Shown one piece after another: positions 50,096 through 58,564 of a DNA stretch of 64,000 nucleotides. The first letter of the stretch is position 1. Each line of letters begins with the position of its first letter. The stretch is from positions 69,336-133,335 of the forward strand of contig DAOTVB010000110.1 in the NCBI GenBank assembly GCA_034436755.1, read 5' to 3'. The DNA is from CAKZQX01 sp034436755. Its GTDB lineage: Bacteria > Chloroflexota > Chloroflexia > Chloroflexales > Chloroflexaceae. The notes under the pieces were generated by a model. The model worked only from the letters and a program-made list of their open reading frames with translations. It did not search any database and was not told where the DNA came from. The position numbers and the translations under genes are program-made.

Positions 50096-51088
50096 ATGCT
50101 GCAAAATGAACTGCACGACACGCCCGCCTGGAATAGAGCAGAGGGCGGCTCCACAATAATAGAGACGCCCACAACTGCTGCCGGCACACAGGAAGCTGCC
50201 GGCAGCAGGGCACCTGATACCGATGGCGATGCGCCCTCACCCCGCATGCGATGGTTGCGCAATCGCCAGAAGCCGGCCCGGCAGCCGCGGGCAGACGCTC
50301 CGCTTCCGCCGCTGCGGGCGCGGATCACCTGGACGCTGGGCAACCTCCTGCTCTTTGCGGGCGCGTATCTGCTGCTCTACGTCGGGGGCGTGTATGCCCA
50401 GATCGAGTATAACCGGCAGGCCGCCCGTGGCGATAACGACCTGCCGTTGATTACCGATACAGTGGACACGCGGGCGCCGGTTGCGACCGTTGAGTCGGTC
50501 GCCTTCAGTGCGCCAGTGCTCAACACCGGCGGCCAGGTCTCTAGCCCTGTTCCCGATGCAGAACAGGCCGTGCAGGTCTCCACGATCAGCCGCCTGGTTA
50601 TTCCAACGGTGGCGATTGACTACAAAGTGGTTGAAGTTGGCTGGACCGTTCAGGAGCAGGCGAACGGCCCGGTGGCGATCTGGGATGTTGCCGAGTATGC
50701 GGTTGGGCATCACAAGGGCTCGGCCAATCCTGGCGAGAACAACAACATCGTGATGGCCGGACATGTCGGCGGGTATGGACAGGTGTTTCGTGACCTGTTT
50801 TATGTGCATCCCGGCGACCCGGTGACAATCTATAGCGACGGTCAGCAGTACCGCTATGTTGTACAGGAGCGCCTGGTGGTGGATGAGGAGAACGCTCCAC
50901 CCGAACAGCGCGCCGCCAATGCCCGCTACATGGAGCCAACTGAGGATGAGGTGGTTACGCTGATCACCTGCTGGCCTGCCACCGGCCCGGAGAAGTTCAC
51001 GCAGCGGGTTATCATTCGGGCTTCACCGTATGGCGCAGACCTGGTTGACTCCCTGCATCAGGAAGAGAGCGCCTGGACGATCCGGTAG
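50096..51088 (+). CDS. sortase family transpeptidase (class E/D-like)
   Basis: A 330-residue membrane-bound cysteine transpeptidase. ATG 50096 has AGGAGAT upstream; the frame extends to 50000. About 85 cytoplasmic, Pro/Arg-rich residues precede one transmembrane helix (WTLGNLLLFAGAYLLLYVGG). The sortase barrel follows with catalytic His in NIVMAGHVGGYGQVFRDLF, Cys in VVTLITCWPAT and Arg in TQRVIIRAS. The TLITCWP active site and long cytoplasmic part fit sortases of the class E/D kind. No LPXTG-type substrate is encoded in the window; the role may be pilin or surface-protein anchoring, or a house-keeping one. Confidence 0.9.
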   Translation: MLQNELHDTPAWNRAEGGSTIIETPTTAAGTQEAAGSRAPDTDGDAPSPRMRWLRNRQKPARQPRADAPLPPLRARITWTLGNLLLFAGAYLLLYVGGVYAQIEYNRQAARGDNDLPLITDTVDTRAPVATVESVAFSAPVLNTGGQVSSPVPDAEQAVQVSTISRLVIPTVAIDYKVVEVGWTVQEQANGPVAIWDVAEYAVGHHKGSANPGENNNIVMAGHVGGYGQVFRDLFYVHPGDPVTIYSDGQQYRYVVQERLVVDEENAPPEQRAANARYMEPTEDEVVTLITCWPATGPEKFTQRVIIRASPYGADLVDSLHQEESAWTIR

Positions 51089-51211
51089 AGTTAGGGGACA
51101 GGGGACAGGGGATAGCTCTGCAGGTAAAGATGTGATTTCCGGTAGGGACGCGCTTCTGCGTGTCCGCATCCCGTCCTGGTGGGACCGGTTGCCGGAACAG
51201 GGCAAGAACAA

Positions 51212-51249
51212 CGCGGGGCGGGGCGAAAAATCTTTCGTCCCGCCCCGCG
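51212..51249. terminator. bidirectional GC-rich hairpin terminator
   Basis: A 17-bp stem with one G-T pair (CGCGGGGCGGGGCGAAA / TTTCGTCCCGCCCCGCG) and a 4-base loop lies between the sortase gene and the convergent decarboxylase operon. Confidence 0.7.
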
Positions 51250-51306
51250 CTTTATCTCTTGCGTTCATTCCCTGGAAGATTCATCAAACCGGCGCAAACA
51301 ACCGTG

Positions 51307-52545
51307 TTATAGTCCAGGCGCCGGGCCAAAGTTCGCAATAACGCCTTGTAACAACACGCCGGCGGCAATCGCCGAACCAATTACACCGGCAACGTTCGGT
51401 GCCATTGCATGCATAATCAAGAAATTCTGCGCATCTTCCTGCTGGCCGACAACATGCGAAGTACGTGCCGCATGCGGCACCGCCGACACCCCCGCCGAGC
51501 CAATCAGCGGGTTAATTTTGTCCCCTTCCTTGAGGAAGAGATTCATCAGTTTGGCCGCGAGCACACCGATCCCACTGGCAATCGCAAAAGCGAACGCCCC
51601 CATGATAAAGATAATGATTGACTGGGGCGTCAGGAAGAGATCCGCCTCCGTGCTGGCCCCCACCGTGAAGCCAAGCAGAATCGTCACCGCGTCGATAAAC
51701 TGACTCCGGGCCGTGCGTGCCAGGCGCTCGGTGACACCACTCTCCTTCAACAGGTTGCCCAGGAAGAGCATCCCCAGGAGCGGTAGCGCATCGGTTGCCA
51801 TAAACACCGTAACAATCAGACCAACAATCGGGAAGATCACCCGCTGGAAGCGAGATGCCGGTGGCGGCATTTTCATCCGAATCCGGCGCTCTTCCTTCGA
51901 AGTCAACAGCCGCATAATCGGCGGCTGAATCACCGGCACCAGGGCCATGTAGGAATAGGCCGAGACTGCAATCGCGCCGAGCAGATCGGGCGCTAACCGT
52001 GAGGTCAGGAAGATCGCGGTGGGACCGTCCGCCCCACCGATAATGGCAATACTGGCGGCGGCTCGTACCAGGCGTGCCAGGGAAGGTACGCCATCCATAT
52101 CCGGATCATTTTGCAGACCAAATTGCGGACCCAATATGATTACGCCAAAAAGCGTAACAAATATCCCAAACTGGGCCGCCGCGCCGAGCAGCATTAACCG
52201 GGGTTGCGACAGCAGGCTCGAGAAATCGGTCATTGCCCCGATACCCAGGAAAATCAACGGCGGGTAGACGCCTGATTTCACCCCCTGGTAGAGGTAATAG
52301 AGCACACTGCCGTTTTCGTAAACACCCGGCCCAGTAATCCCTTCCTCGACCACAAACGGAATATTGCCAACGATAACGCCAAACCCAATCGGCACCAGCA
52401 GCAGTGGCTCAAACTGTCGCACAATACCCAGATAGATAAAGAAACAGCCAGCCAGGATCATAATCAGGCTACCGGGATTCTGAAAAATCAGATAAAACCC
52501 GGTGCCTTGAAGATAATCCAGCAGTGCTTCCAGGGTTTGCCCCAC
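51307..52545 (-). CDS. oadB: Na+-translocating acyl-CoA/oxaloacetate decarboxylase beta subunit
   Basis: Membrane subunit that couples decarboxylation of carboxybiotin to Na+ export. It has 412 residues and about 10 helices. The start is GTG 52545 behind AGGAGGAGG. Conserved functional segments are AIIGGADGPTAIFLTSRLAP (the essential Asp of region IIIa), SYMALVPVIQPPIMRLL, GFTVGASTEADLFL and NPLIGSAGVSAVPHAARTSH with the Asn/Ser residues of the second Na+ site. The biotin-carrier gene ends 16 bases upstream. Together with the carboxyltransferase gene this makes a complete decarboxylase pump. Confidence 0.94.
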   Translation of the reverse strand: MGQTLEALLDYLQGTGFYLIFQNPGSLIMILAGCFFIYLGIVRQFEPLLLVPIGFGVIVGNIPFVVEEGITGPGVYENGSVLYYLYQGVKSGVYPPLIFLGIGAMTDFSSLLSQPRLMLLGAAAQFGIFVTLFGVIILGPQFGLQNDPDMDGVPSLARLVRAAASIAIIGGADGPTAIFLTSRLAPDLLGAIAVSAYSYMALVPVIQPPIMRLLTSKEERRIRMKMPPPASRFQRVIFPIVGLIVTVFMATDALPLLGMLFLGNLLKESGVTERLARTARSQFIDAVTILLGFTVGASTEADLFLTPQSIIIFIMGAFAFAIASGIGVLAAKLMNLFLKEGDKINPLIGSAGVSAVPHAARTSHVVGQQEDAQNFLIMHAMAPNVAGVIGSAIAAGVLLQGVIANFGPAPGL

Positions 52546-52561
52546 GTACCGCCTCCTCCTT

Positions 52562-52990
52562 CTACTCGAATGTCAACAAGACCTGACCCTGCTGTACGCC
52601 ATCCCCGGCGCTAACACGCACTTCCTTAACCTTACCGGAAACCGGGGAACTTACATTGGTATTCATCTTCATTGCTTCAATGATGACCACCGAGTCATTC
52701 TCACTGACCGAGTCGCCGGCCTTAACCTTGATTTCAACAATCACACCGGCAATCGGTGAGGTCAAGACATTCTTCTCTTCGGCAGTAGAAGATATAGCCG
52801 CCGGTGGGGCCGCTTTTGCCGGTGCGGGTGCAGGTGCCCCGGCGTTGCCCCCGGTCGGCACGCGTGCTGTCGGCGGTGCCGACGTTGACGCGGGAAATCC
52901 ATACCCGTCCCCAACCTCGTCGTCTTCCTCGAGTACTTCGACATCGACTTCGTAGCTCACTCCATTGACGGTCACGCGTAACTTCTTCAC
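52562..52990 (-). CDS. biotin carrier protein of the Na+-pumping decarboxylase
   Basis: A 142-residue carrier that shuttles the carboxyl group from the carboxyltransferase to the beta subunit. The start is GTG 52990 with AGGAGGT upstream. The N-terminal MKKLRVTVNGVSYEVDVEVL is typical of these carriers. An acidic stretch and an Ala/Pro-rich flexible linker follow (APAPAPAKAAPPAAI). The lipoyl/biotinyl domain (about 73-142) has the biotinylation site in IIEAMKMNTNV and the ending SAGDGVQQGQVLL. It belongs to the decarboxylase operon. Confidence 0.94.
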   Translation of the reverse strand: MKKLRVTVNGVSYEVDVEVLEEDDEVGDGYGFPASTSAPPTARVPTGGNAGAPAPAPAKAAPPAAISSTAEEKNVLTSPIAGVIVEIKVKAGDSVSENDSVVIIEAMKMNTNVSSPVSGKVKEVRVSAGDGVQQGQVLLTFE

Positions 52991-53127
52991 TGTACCTCCT
53001 CTTTCTGCATTCAGCGTCGCACCCGGAGCGTAACCACACTACGCCCGACGTTCCGACGTTGTATCTGCCTGGTATCGCCATGTGGCGTGAAACCGATCAG
53101 CCGGACATGCCGGGCTACCGGTGCTGT

Positions 53128-53331
53128 TTAGCGCTTGCCAAACCGAGATGTCATTATCGTCACGCGGCCCTGAAATGCCCACAAAGGTACTGGTTCGGTG
53201 GGTGTTTTCAGGTAGCGGATACGTTTGATGCGGACGCGGCGCGCAATTGTCGTTGCGACCGTTGCAGAAATAACAGCGACAACATCTGGTGGAACGCCAT
53301 CAGTTGGCGAACTCACATTGGTACTCATCAT
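53128..53331 (-). CDS. stand-alone paralogue of the OadG-like C-terminal tail
   Basis: A 67-residue protein starting at ATG 53331 behind GGAGGAATAGG. From residue 10 on it parallels the C-terminal part of the OadG-like gene upstream. GVPPDVVAVISATVATTIAR and VRIKRIRYLK plus QGRVTIMTSRFGK here match GIPSEEIAVISAAITAALTH, IQVKRIRYLD and QGRVTIMASHVTK there. It lacks the membrane helix. It lies within the operon between the gamma-like and biotin-carrier genes. Such tails in gamma subunits bind Zn2+ or assemble the complex; here the function is unknown. Confidence 0.7.
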   Translation of the reverse strand: MMSTNVSSPTDGVPPDVVAVISATVATTIARRVRIKRIRYLKTPTEPVPLWAFQGRVTIMTSRFGKR

Positions 53332-53498
53332 TATTCCTATTCCTCCTGCACCAGACTACGTTACGTCCTCTTTCTGCATCCACCGTCATTGTCACACCAG
53401 GGGCGTAGCCATGCTACGCCCCTACCCATATCGACCTGCGGTGCGAAACTGGTCTGCCGGGCATACCGGGCAGCCAGTGCCAATATAACGTTCGCGGT

Positions 53499-53858
53499 TT
53501 AATGCTTGGTAACGTGCGATGCCATAATTGTCACACGGCCCTGGCGTGACCAGGCCGTTTCGGGTACATTGTCCAGGTAACGGATGCGCTTCACCTGAAT
53601 TCGGTGTGTAAGCGCTGCAGTTATGGCTGCTGAGATAACTGCAATTTCTTCTGACGGAATACCATTAACCGACGGCTGTACTGACGGTTGGGTACTCGGC
53701 GCGGGTGTAGGAATCGCTTCCGGTCTGGGTTTTGACATTGCCAGATCAACCCGCTTAAAGGCCGTCAACAGAAGCACCAGCAGTGTCAGAGCGGTAAACA
53801 CCACCCCCATCCCAATAATCGCCAGTTGCAGTGCAATAACCAGACCGTCCTGGATCAT
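53499..53858 (-). CDS. OadG-like gamma subunit of the Na+-pumping decarboxylase
   Basis: A 119-residue assembly subunit. One N-terminal transmembrane helix (QLAIIGMGVVFTALTLLVLL) with the typical IGMGVVF motif is followed by a Pro/Thr/Ser linker (TPAPSTQPSVQPSV). A conserved cytoplasmic part follows with EEIAVISAAITAALTHR and a basic strand region. GGGGAGGGGAG precedes the ATG, and the mmdA stop lies 16 bases before. The GMGVVF pattern and the EE-AVI-AAI helix are the family hallmarks. Confidence 0.87.
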   Translation of the reverse strand: MIQDGLVIALQLAIIGMGVVFTALTLLVLLLTAFKRVDLAMSKPRPEAIPTPAPSTQPSVQPSVNGIPSEEIAVISAAITAALTHRIQVKRIRYLDNVPETAWSRQGRVTIMASHVTKH

Positions 53859-53874
53859 CGCTCCCCTCCCCTCG

Positions 53875-55428
53875 CTACATGGGAATCAGGCCATGTTTCT
53901 TCTGTGGCCGCATGTCACGCTTCGTCCGCAAGGATTCCAGGGCCAGACTAAGATAGCGTCGGGTATCCTTCGGCTCAATAATATCGTCGATCAGATTGCG
54001 CGCCCCACCGATGTAGGGATTGGCAAACTGCTCCCGATACTCATTGATAAACTTCTCGCGCATGGCCTGAGGATTTTCCGCACCCTTAATCTGATCGCGG
54101 TAGACAATATTGACAGCCCCCTCCGGACCCATCACGGCCACCTCAGCCGTGGGCCAGGCTGCCACCCGATCGCTGCCCAGATCTTTGCCGCACATTGCCA
54201 GATACGCACCACCATACGCCTTGCGGAGCAGCACGGTAATCTTGGGCACGGTTGCCGCCGAGTAGGCGAAGAGCATTTTCGCTCCATGGCGAATAATACC
54301 GCCGCGTTCCTGCTGAACACCCGGCAAAAACCCGGGTACATCAACAAACGTCACCAGCGGAATGTTAAAGGCATTGCAGAAGCGCACATGCCGCGAGATC
54401 TTATCGGAGGAGTCGATATCCAGCACCCCGGCCATCATCGCGGGCTGGTTAGCGACAATTCCGACGGTACGACCATTGATCCGGGCAAACCCGACCACCG
54501 CATTCAGCGCAAAGTGGTCCTGAATCTCCAGGAAATCGCCATCGTCCACCACGCGCAGGATGACATCCTTGATATCATACGGATCGCGCGGATTATCCGG
54601 GATCACCCGATCCAGGTAGGGGTCTGCGGCAAACACCAGCTCCCCGCCCCCATAGTCCGGCGGGTCTTCCAGGTTATTCGCGGGCAGGAACGAGAGCAAC
54701 TTCTGGCAGATGCGGATGGCATCCTCATCATCCTTCGCCATCAGATGCACCACACCACTACTCATCTGTGCCAGCACACCACCCAGGTCCGCTGCCGAGA
54801 TCTCCTCACCCGTCACCTGCTTGATCACCTGGGGACCAGTAATAAAGAGTTCCGCGGTACCCTCAACCATAATGATAAAATCCATCAGTGCGGGCGAATA
54901 GGCCGCACCACCGGCACAGGGACCGGCAATGATTGAGATCTGTGGCACCACGCCGGAGAGCAGCACATGGCGATAGAAGATCCGCCCGTAGCCACTCAGC
55001 GCATCAATCCCCTCCTGGATGCGCGCCCCACCACTATCATTGATAAACACCAGCGGCGCACCGGATTTTAGCGCCATTTCCATCGTCTGGCAAATTTTAT
55101 CGGCATGCAATTCGCCGACCGACCCACCAGAAACCGTAAAATCCTGGGAGGCAAAAAAGGCCTGCCGTCCGTTAACCGCTCCAACGCCCGTCACAACACC
55201 ATCGCCGGGTATCTCCTTGCCCGTCATCCCAAAGTTGATGTTACGGTGCTGCGCAAAGAGAAACAGCTCCTGAATCGTCTCCGGGTCGAACAGTAGTCCG
55301 ATGCGCTCACGTGCCGTGAGCTTGCCAAGGTCGTGCTGTTTTGTGATACGCTTGTCACCTCCGCCCGCTGCAAGGCGAGCTTTCGTCTGACGTAAGCGTT
55401 CGAGTTTCTCCTTGGTTGTCATTGCCAT
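53875..55428 (-). CDS. mmdA: carboxyltransferase subunit of Na+-pumping acyl-CoA decarboxylase (methylmalonyl-CoA/propionyl-CoA type)
   Basis: A 517-residue crotonase-fold carboxyltransferase. It moves CO2 from a malonyl-type CoA ester to biotin, first step of the pump. The family pattern is complete: GKLTARERIGLLFDP, FTVSGGSVGELHADKICQ, FINDSGGARIQEGIDAL, SIIAGPCAGGAAYSPALMD, the C-terminal VPGFLPGVQQERGGIIRHG, LRKAYGGAYLAMCGKDLG and WPTAEVAVMGPEGAVNI. The length equals MmdA and PccB. Because the partners are OadB/OadG-like and no biotin carboxylase gene is adjacent, a decarboxylase pump is favoured over a carboxylase. Methylmalonyl-CoA is the likeliest substrate. The ribosome site (CAGGT) is weak. 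Confidence 0.92.
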   Translation of the reverse strand: MAMTTKEKLERLRQTKARLAAGGGDKRITKQHDLGKLTARERIGLLFDPETIQELFLFAQHRNINFGMTGKEIPGDGVVTGVGAVNGRQAFFASQDFTVSGGSVGELHADKICQTMEMALKSGAPLVFINDSGGARIQEGIDALSGYGRIFYRHVLLSGVVPQISIIAGPCAGGAAYSPALMDFIIMVEGTAELFITGPQVIKQVTGEEISAADLGGVLAQMSSGVVHLMAKDDEDAIRICQKLLSFLPANNLEDPPDYGGGELVFAADPYLDRVIPDNPRDPYDIKDVILRVVDDGDFLEIQDHFALNAVVGFARINGRTVGIVANQPAMMAGVLDIDSSDKISRHVRFCNAFNIPLVTFVDVPGFLPGVQQERGGIIRHGAKMLFAYSAATVPKITVLLRKAYGGAYLAMCGKDLGSDRVAAWPTAEVAVMGPEGAVNIVYRDQIKGAENPQAMREKFINEYREQFANPYIGGARNLIDDIIEPKDTRRYLSLALESLRTKRDMRPQKKHGLIPM

Positions 55429-55714
55429 AGCTGTACCTGCCTGTCTGGAACTAAGTACTTAATCCCTACAATCACAACAAGACCCGGTGGGTGTCCGGTC
55501 GCGTTAGTTATTGACCATCCGACGGTTGAAAGAACAAATCTCAGGCACCCTGCACCGAGGCCAGCTAGAGGCGCACAATTTGAGGTGGTATGGTATGCAG
55601 TCCGATTGTAGTGCGCATAATAGCATGGGCGGATAAAAATTTCAACTTCTCTAAAGCTGAGAACCTCACAAGCCCGGGCTTTGCACAGGGAACTGCTGTG
55701 CGGCATCACCTGGC

Positions 55715-56953
55715 TCATGGGCGTGTTCTGGAAGAGGGGGGCTGGCGTGTGCCCCGGCGCAGTGCGCGCCTCCAATGGCGTAGCGGCGTTCGCCGGGGGC
55801 GTTGACGCTGCTCCGCCGGGCGATCCGTCTGCGCGAGTTGCTCCAGCAGGATCTGGGCGATCTGCTCGGCTCCATGCCGAGGGACTGCCGCCGCCAGTCG
55901 GTTGATGGTGGTCTGATAGTAGTCGGGGTTGTTCAACTCGCTGATGGCATCGACAATGCGCTCGGTCGTCGGGCAGTAGAAGCCCAGCTCATGGTTGAGC
56001 ACAAAGTCGATATTGCCCCGCTCCTGCGCACCGACGGCCTCGGTGACAATTACTGGACAACGCATCACAAAGGCCTCCATCAGTGTGCCGGGACCAGCTT
56101 TGCTGACGACGATATCGCTGGCCGCCATCAGGGTTTCCATATTCTGCACAAACCCGAAGATATGGCAGTGTGGACTGCGCCGCCGGGCCAGCAGTTGCTG
56201 CTGGAGCGTGCGATTCTTGCCGGTGATGACCAGGAACTGCGTTTCCGGATAGACCCGCTCCAGTTCGAGTACCAGGTCATGCATGCGACCGGAGCCGACC
56301 CCGCCACTGGTCATCAAGACGGTGAAGCGGTCCAGGTCAATGCCCAGTTCCTGCCGGGACTCGGCCTGGTTCTGGGAATAGTGCGCAAACTTGGGATGCA
56401 CGGGGAAGCCGGTCCGCCGCATTCGGTTCGGCGACAGGCCGCGCCGCTGCATCAGCGTGTAGGCTTCGTCCGTCGGCAAGAGACAGATATCGACATCGGG
56501 ATGCGTCCAGGAGGCATGCAGCGTCACCAGGTCGGTGACAACGGTGACGATCCGGTAGGAGAGGCGGTAGGTTCGGCGGGCCGCGCGCACCAGTCGGTAC
56601 ACCAGCGGATGCGTCACCACTACCAGATCGGGGTTAAACGACTGGAGCGCCCGGGCAATATTGCGCCGCGCCTGCAGGTAGACCAGCCGCGACAACACAT
56701 CAACCCGCCGGATGCCGTTTGTCACCTCGAAGGTGAGATTGTAGAGCGGCAGCCAGCGCGTCGAGAGCTGGTCATACAGATTAGGCGCATTCCGCACAAA
56801 CGGAAAGTTGGTTATCCGCAGCACATCGAGCATCTCGCAGGAGACTTCGCGGCTACTGACCATCTGCAACGCGGCCGTAATGGCAATCGCGGCACTGCGA
56901 TGGCCCCCACCCGTATCAGAAATGGCAAACAGCACCCGGTCTGGTCTGGTCAT
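55715..56953 (-). CDS. MGDG synthase-like glycosyltransferase (GT28)
   Basis: A 412-residue membrane-associated glycosyltransferase that probably adds a sugar to diacylglycerol. ATG 56953 has ACGGAGC upstream. The N-terminal MGDG-synthase domain has DRVLFAISDTGGGHRSAAIA and VVTHPLVYRLVRAARR; the GT28 C-terminal domain has VLMTSGGVGSGRMHDLVLEL, FGFVQNMETLMAASDIVVSK and KAGPGTLMEAFVMRCPVIV. The C-terminal 30 residues are Arg/Pro-rich. A paralogue lies 117 bases upstream on the same strand, so the two may act in sequence on one lipid, as in mono- and di-glycosylation. Confidence 0.88.
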   Translation of the reverse strand: MTRPDRVLFAISDTGGGHRSAAIAITAALQMVSSREVSCEMLDVLRITNFPFVRNAPNLYDQLSTRWLPLYNLTFEVTNGIRRVDVLSRLVYLQARRNIARALQSFNPDLVVVTHPLVYRLVRAARRTYRLSYRIVTVVTDLVTLHASWTHPDVDICLLPTDEAYTLMQRRGLSPNRMRRTGFPVHPKFAHYSQNQAESRQELGIDLDRFTVLMTSGGVGSGRMHDLVLELERVYPETQFLVITGKNRTLQQQLLARRRSPHCHIFGFVQNMETLMAASDIVVSKAGPGTLMEAFVMRCPVIVTEAVGAQERGNIDFVLNHELGFYCPTTERIVDAISELNNPDYYQTTINRLAAAVPRHGAEQIAQILLEQLAQTDRPAEQRQRPRRTPLRHWRRALRRGTRQPPSSRTRP

Positions 56954-57069
56954 AATACTGCTCCGTCTTTCGTAACTGGCCCTCGGGCAGCCATCCATGC
57001 ATCATTGCAACCCCGGTAAACACCACAGGACCATCGGCAAATAAACGACAGACGGCGAACATTGGATAG

Positions 57070-58209
57070 CTAGCGGCGGTACTTCTGTTCAAAGTCGTCA
57101 AGAATCCACTCGGCGATATCCAGCGCCGCCCGCGGCCGTCCCACCGCTGCGGCATGCACCCGCATATCTTCGAGAATGTCCGGGTGCTGCAACAGCCGGT
57201 AGACCGTCATCGGCACCGACTCGGCCATGCGGAGCTGCACCCCGGAACCGCTACCGACCACAAAATCCGCATTCCACTCTTCGTGACCGGGAATCGGATC
57301 GATCACCACGAGGGGCACACCGCGCGCGACCACCTCGCTGATAATCAAGCCACCGGCCTTGGTAATCACCAGATCGCTGGCGACGATCAGATCATCGACA
57401 TAGGTGACAAACCCCAGCACCCGCAGATCGAGCGTCGGGCTGCACTGCAGGTCGGCCAATGCACTGGCCAGGGCGGCATTCCGCCCCGCAACCACAACCA
57501 GCATTCCTTCCACGCCGCTCTGCAGCAACCCGGCAACAATCCCGCGCACCCGATCGGTCAGCATGCCCCCGCCAAACAGCGTAATCAGCTTGCGATCCGG
57601 CGGCAGCCCCCGCCGCTGTCGTACGCTGTCCCGATCCTTGGGCGCAGCAATTGCCGGGTCAATCGGAATACCGCTAACGCAGATCTGCGAGCCCTGCACA
57701 CCCCGGCGGATCAGTTGCTCACAGGTCTGCTCGGTTGCCACAAAATAGCCGTCAATTTCGGTATAGGTCCAGAACGTATGCGCCGCATAATCGGTGATTA
57801 CGCAGTAGATCGGCTGGGATAGCTTGGCCTTCAGCTTCAGGCGCACCAGCAGTTCCATCGGCAAAAAGTGCGTACAGATGATAATCTCGGGCTGGAAGCG
57901 CTTGAGTACCTCTTTGAGGCCATTGGTGCCGATGCTCTCCACAATCTTGCGCACATTATTCGAGATCTCGGCCAGTTCGGGATCAATATTTGTCTGGCTA
58001 TAAAAATAGCCCCAGACCAGCGGCGCATGATCGGTCAACTCCAGGTAGGAGCGGGCATAGGCCACTCGAAAAAGCCAGGGCGTATGATCCAGCACATCCT
58101 CGACGAGCAGATCATTCGCCTGATGCTGCCAGAACGCCCGGCAGAGCGCTTCTGCGGCCCGTTTATGACCAGTGCCGACCGTTGCATGCAGAAGCAGAAC
58201 ACGGGGCAT
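57070..58209 (-). CDS. MGDG synthase-like glycosyltransferase (GT28)
   Basis: A 379-residue paralogue of the next gene and probably another glycolipid synthase. ATG 58209 has GGGAGG upstream; the frame continues to 58311 through unsupported sequence. Motifs are PRVLLLHATVGTGHKRAAEA, ICTHFLPMELLVRLK, YCVITDYAAHTFW, VSGIPIDPAIAA, ITLFGGGMLTDRVRGIV and DLVITKAGGLIISEVVARGV. The ending GSGVQLR..VYRLLQHPDIL is typical. The TVGTGHKRAA form is closer to Bacillus UgtP-type processive enzymes than the neighbour's SDTGGGHRSAA; the exact product cannot be told. Confidence 0.88.
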   Translation of the reverse strand: MPRVLLLHATVGTGHKRAAEALCRAFWQHQANDLLVEDVLDHTPWLFRVAYARSYLELTDHAPLVWGYFYSQTNIDPELAEISNNVRKIVESIGTNGLKEVLKRFQPEIIICTHFLPMELLVRLKLKAKLSQPIYCVITDYAAHTFWTYTEIDGYFVATEQTCEQLIRRGVQGSQICVSGIPIDPAIAAPKDRDSVRQRRGLPPDRKLITLFGGGMLTDRVRGIVAGLLQSGVEGMLVVVAGRNAALASALADLQCSPTLDLRVLGFVTYVDDLIVASDLVITKAGGLIISEVVARGVPLVVIDPIPGHEEWNADFVVGSGSGVQLRMAESVPMTVYRLLQHPDILEDMRVHAAAVGRPRAALDIAEWILDDFEQKYRR

Positions 58210-58363
58210 AAGCAACCTCCCAGACTCAGCATATCGGGTGGCAGGAGCAGGTTGCAGCGCCGCACCTGGTTCTTGCATCGCCAACGCCGGTGCCGGCCAT
58301 TCGTAAGGCATTTTCCCGGCACATATGGCCTTATCCTACCACGGGGCGGGACGCGTGTAAAGT

Positions 58364-58562
58364 TACAGGAGTTACGCGGTCGCTGACCTTAAAGACAATT
58401 CCGCCTCCGGCAGGGTGGAAGAACCCAGATCTTTTTCACAAAAAAATTCTCGTTGTGAATTTTTTTGTGAAAAAGAAAAGAGCGTACCATGCTGCCGCAG
58501 GCGAATCCGGCTTCCATCGGGTCAAACGTCCGGTTTGCATGTCAACCGCGTAACTCCTGTAA
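58364..58562. mobile_element. family A palindromic MITE-like element, best-preserved copy
   Basis: A 199-bp imperfect palindrome. The terminal repeats AGGAGTTACGCGGT and ACCGCGTAACTCCT are exact complements. Arms GCCTCCGGCAGGGTGG and CCATGCTGCCGCAGGC oppose each other. The centre is a perfect 19-bp palindrome arm, CTTTTTCACAAAAAAATTC, repeated inverted at 58457-58475. GTAAAGTTAC occurs in both flanks (58357-58366 and 58559-58568), a likely 10-bp target-site duplication. The right copy includes the stop codon of the HAD gene. Confidence 0.8.
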
Positions 58563-58564
58563 AG

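Noticed and set aside
53875..55428. Propionyl-CoA carboxylase beta subunit
   Set aside because: The sequence alone allows it, but the operon carries OadB-, OadG- and biotin-carrier-like genes and no biotin carboxylase, so a Na+-pumping decarboxylase is the better reading.
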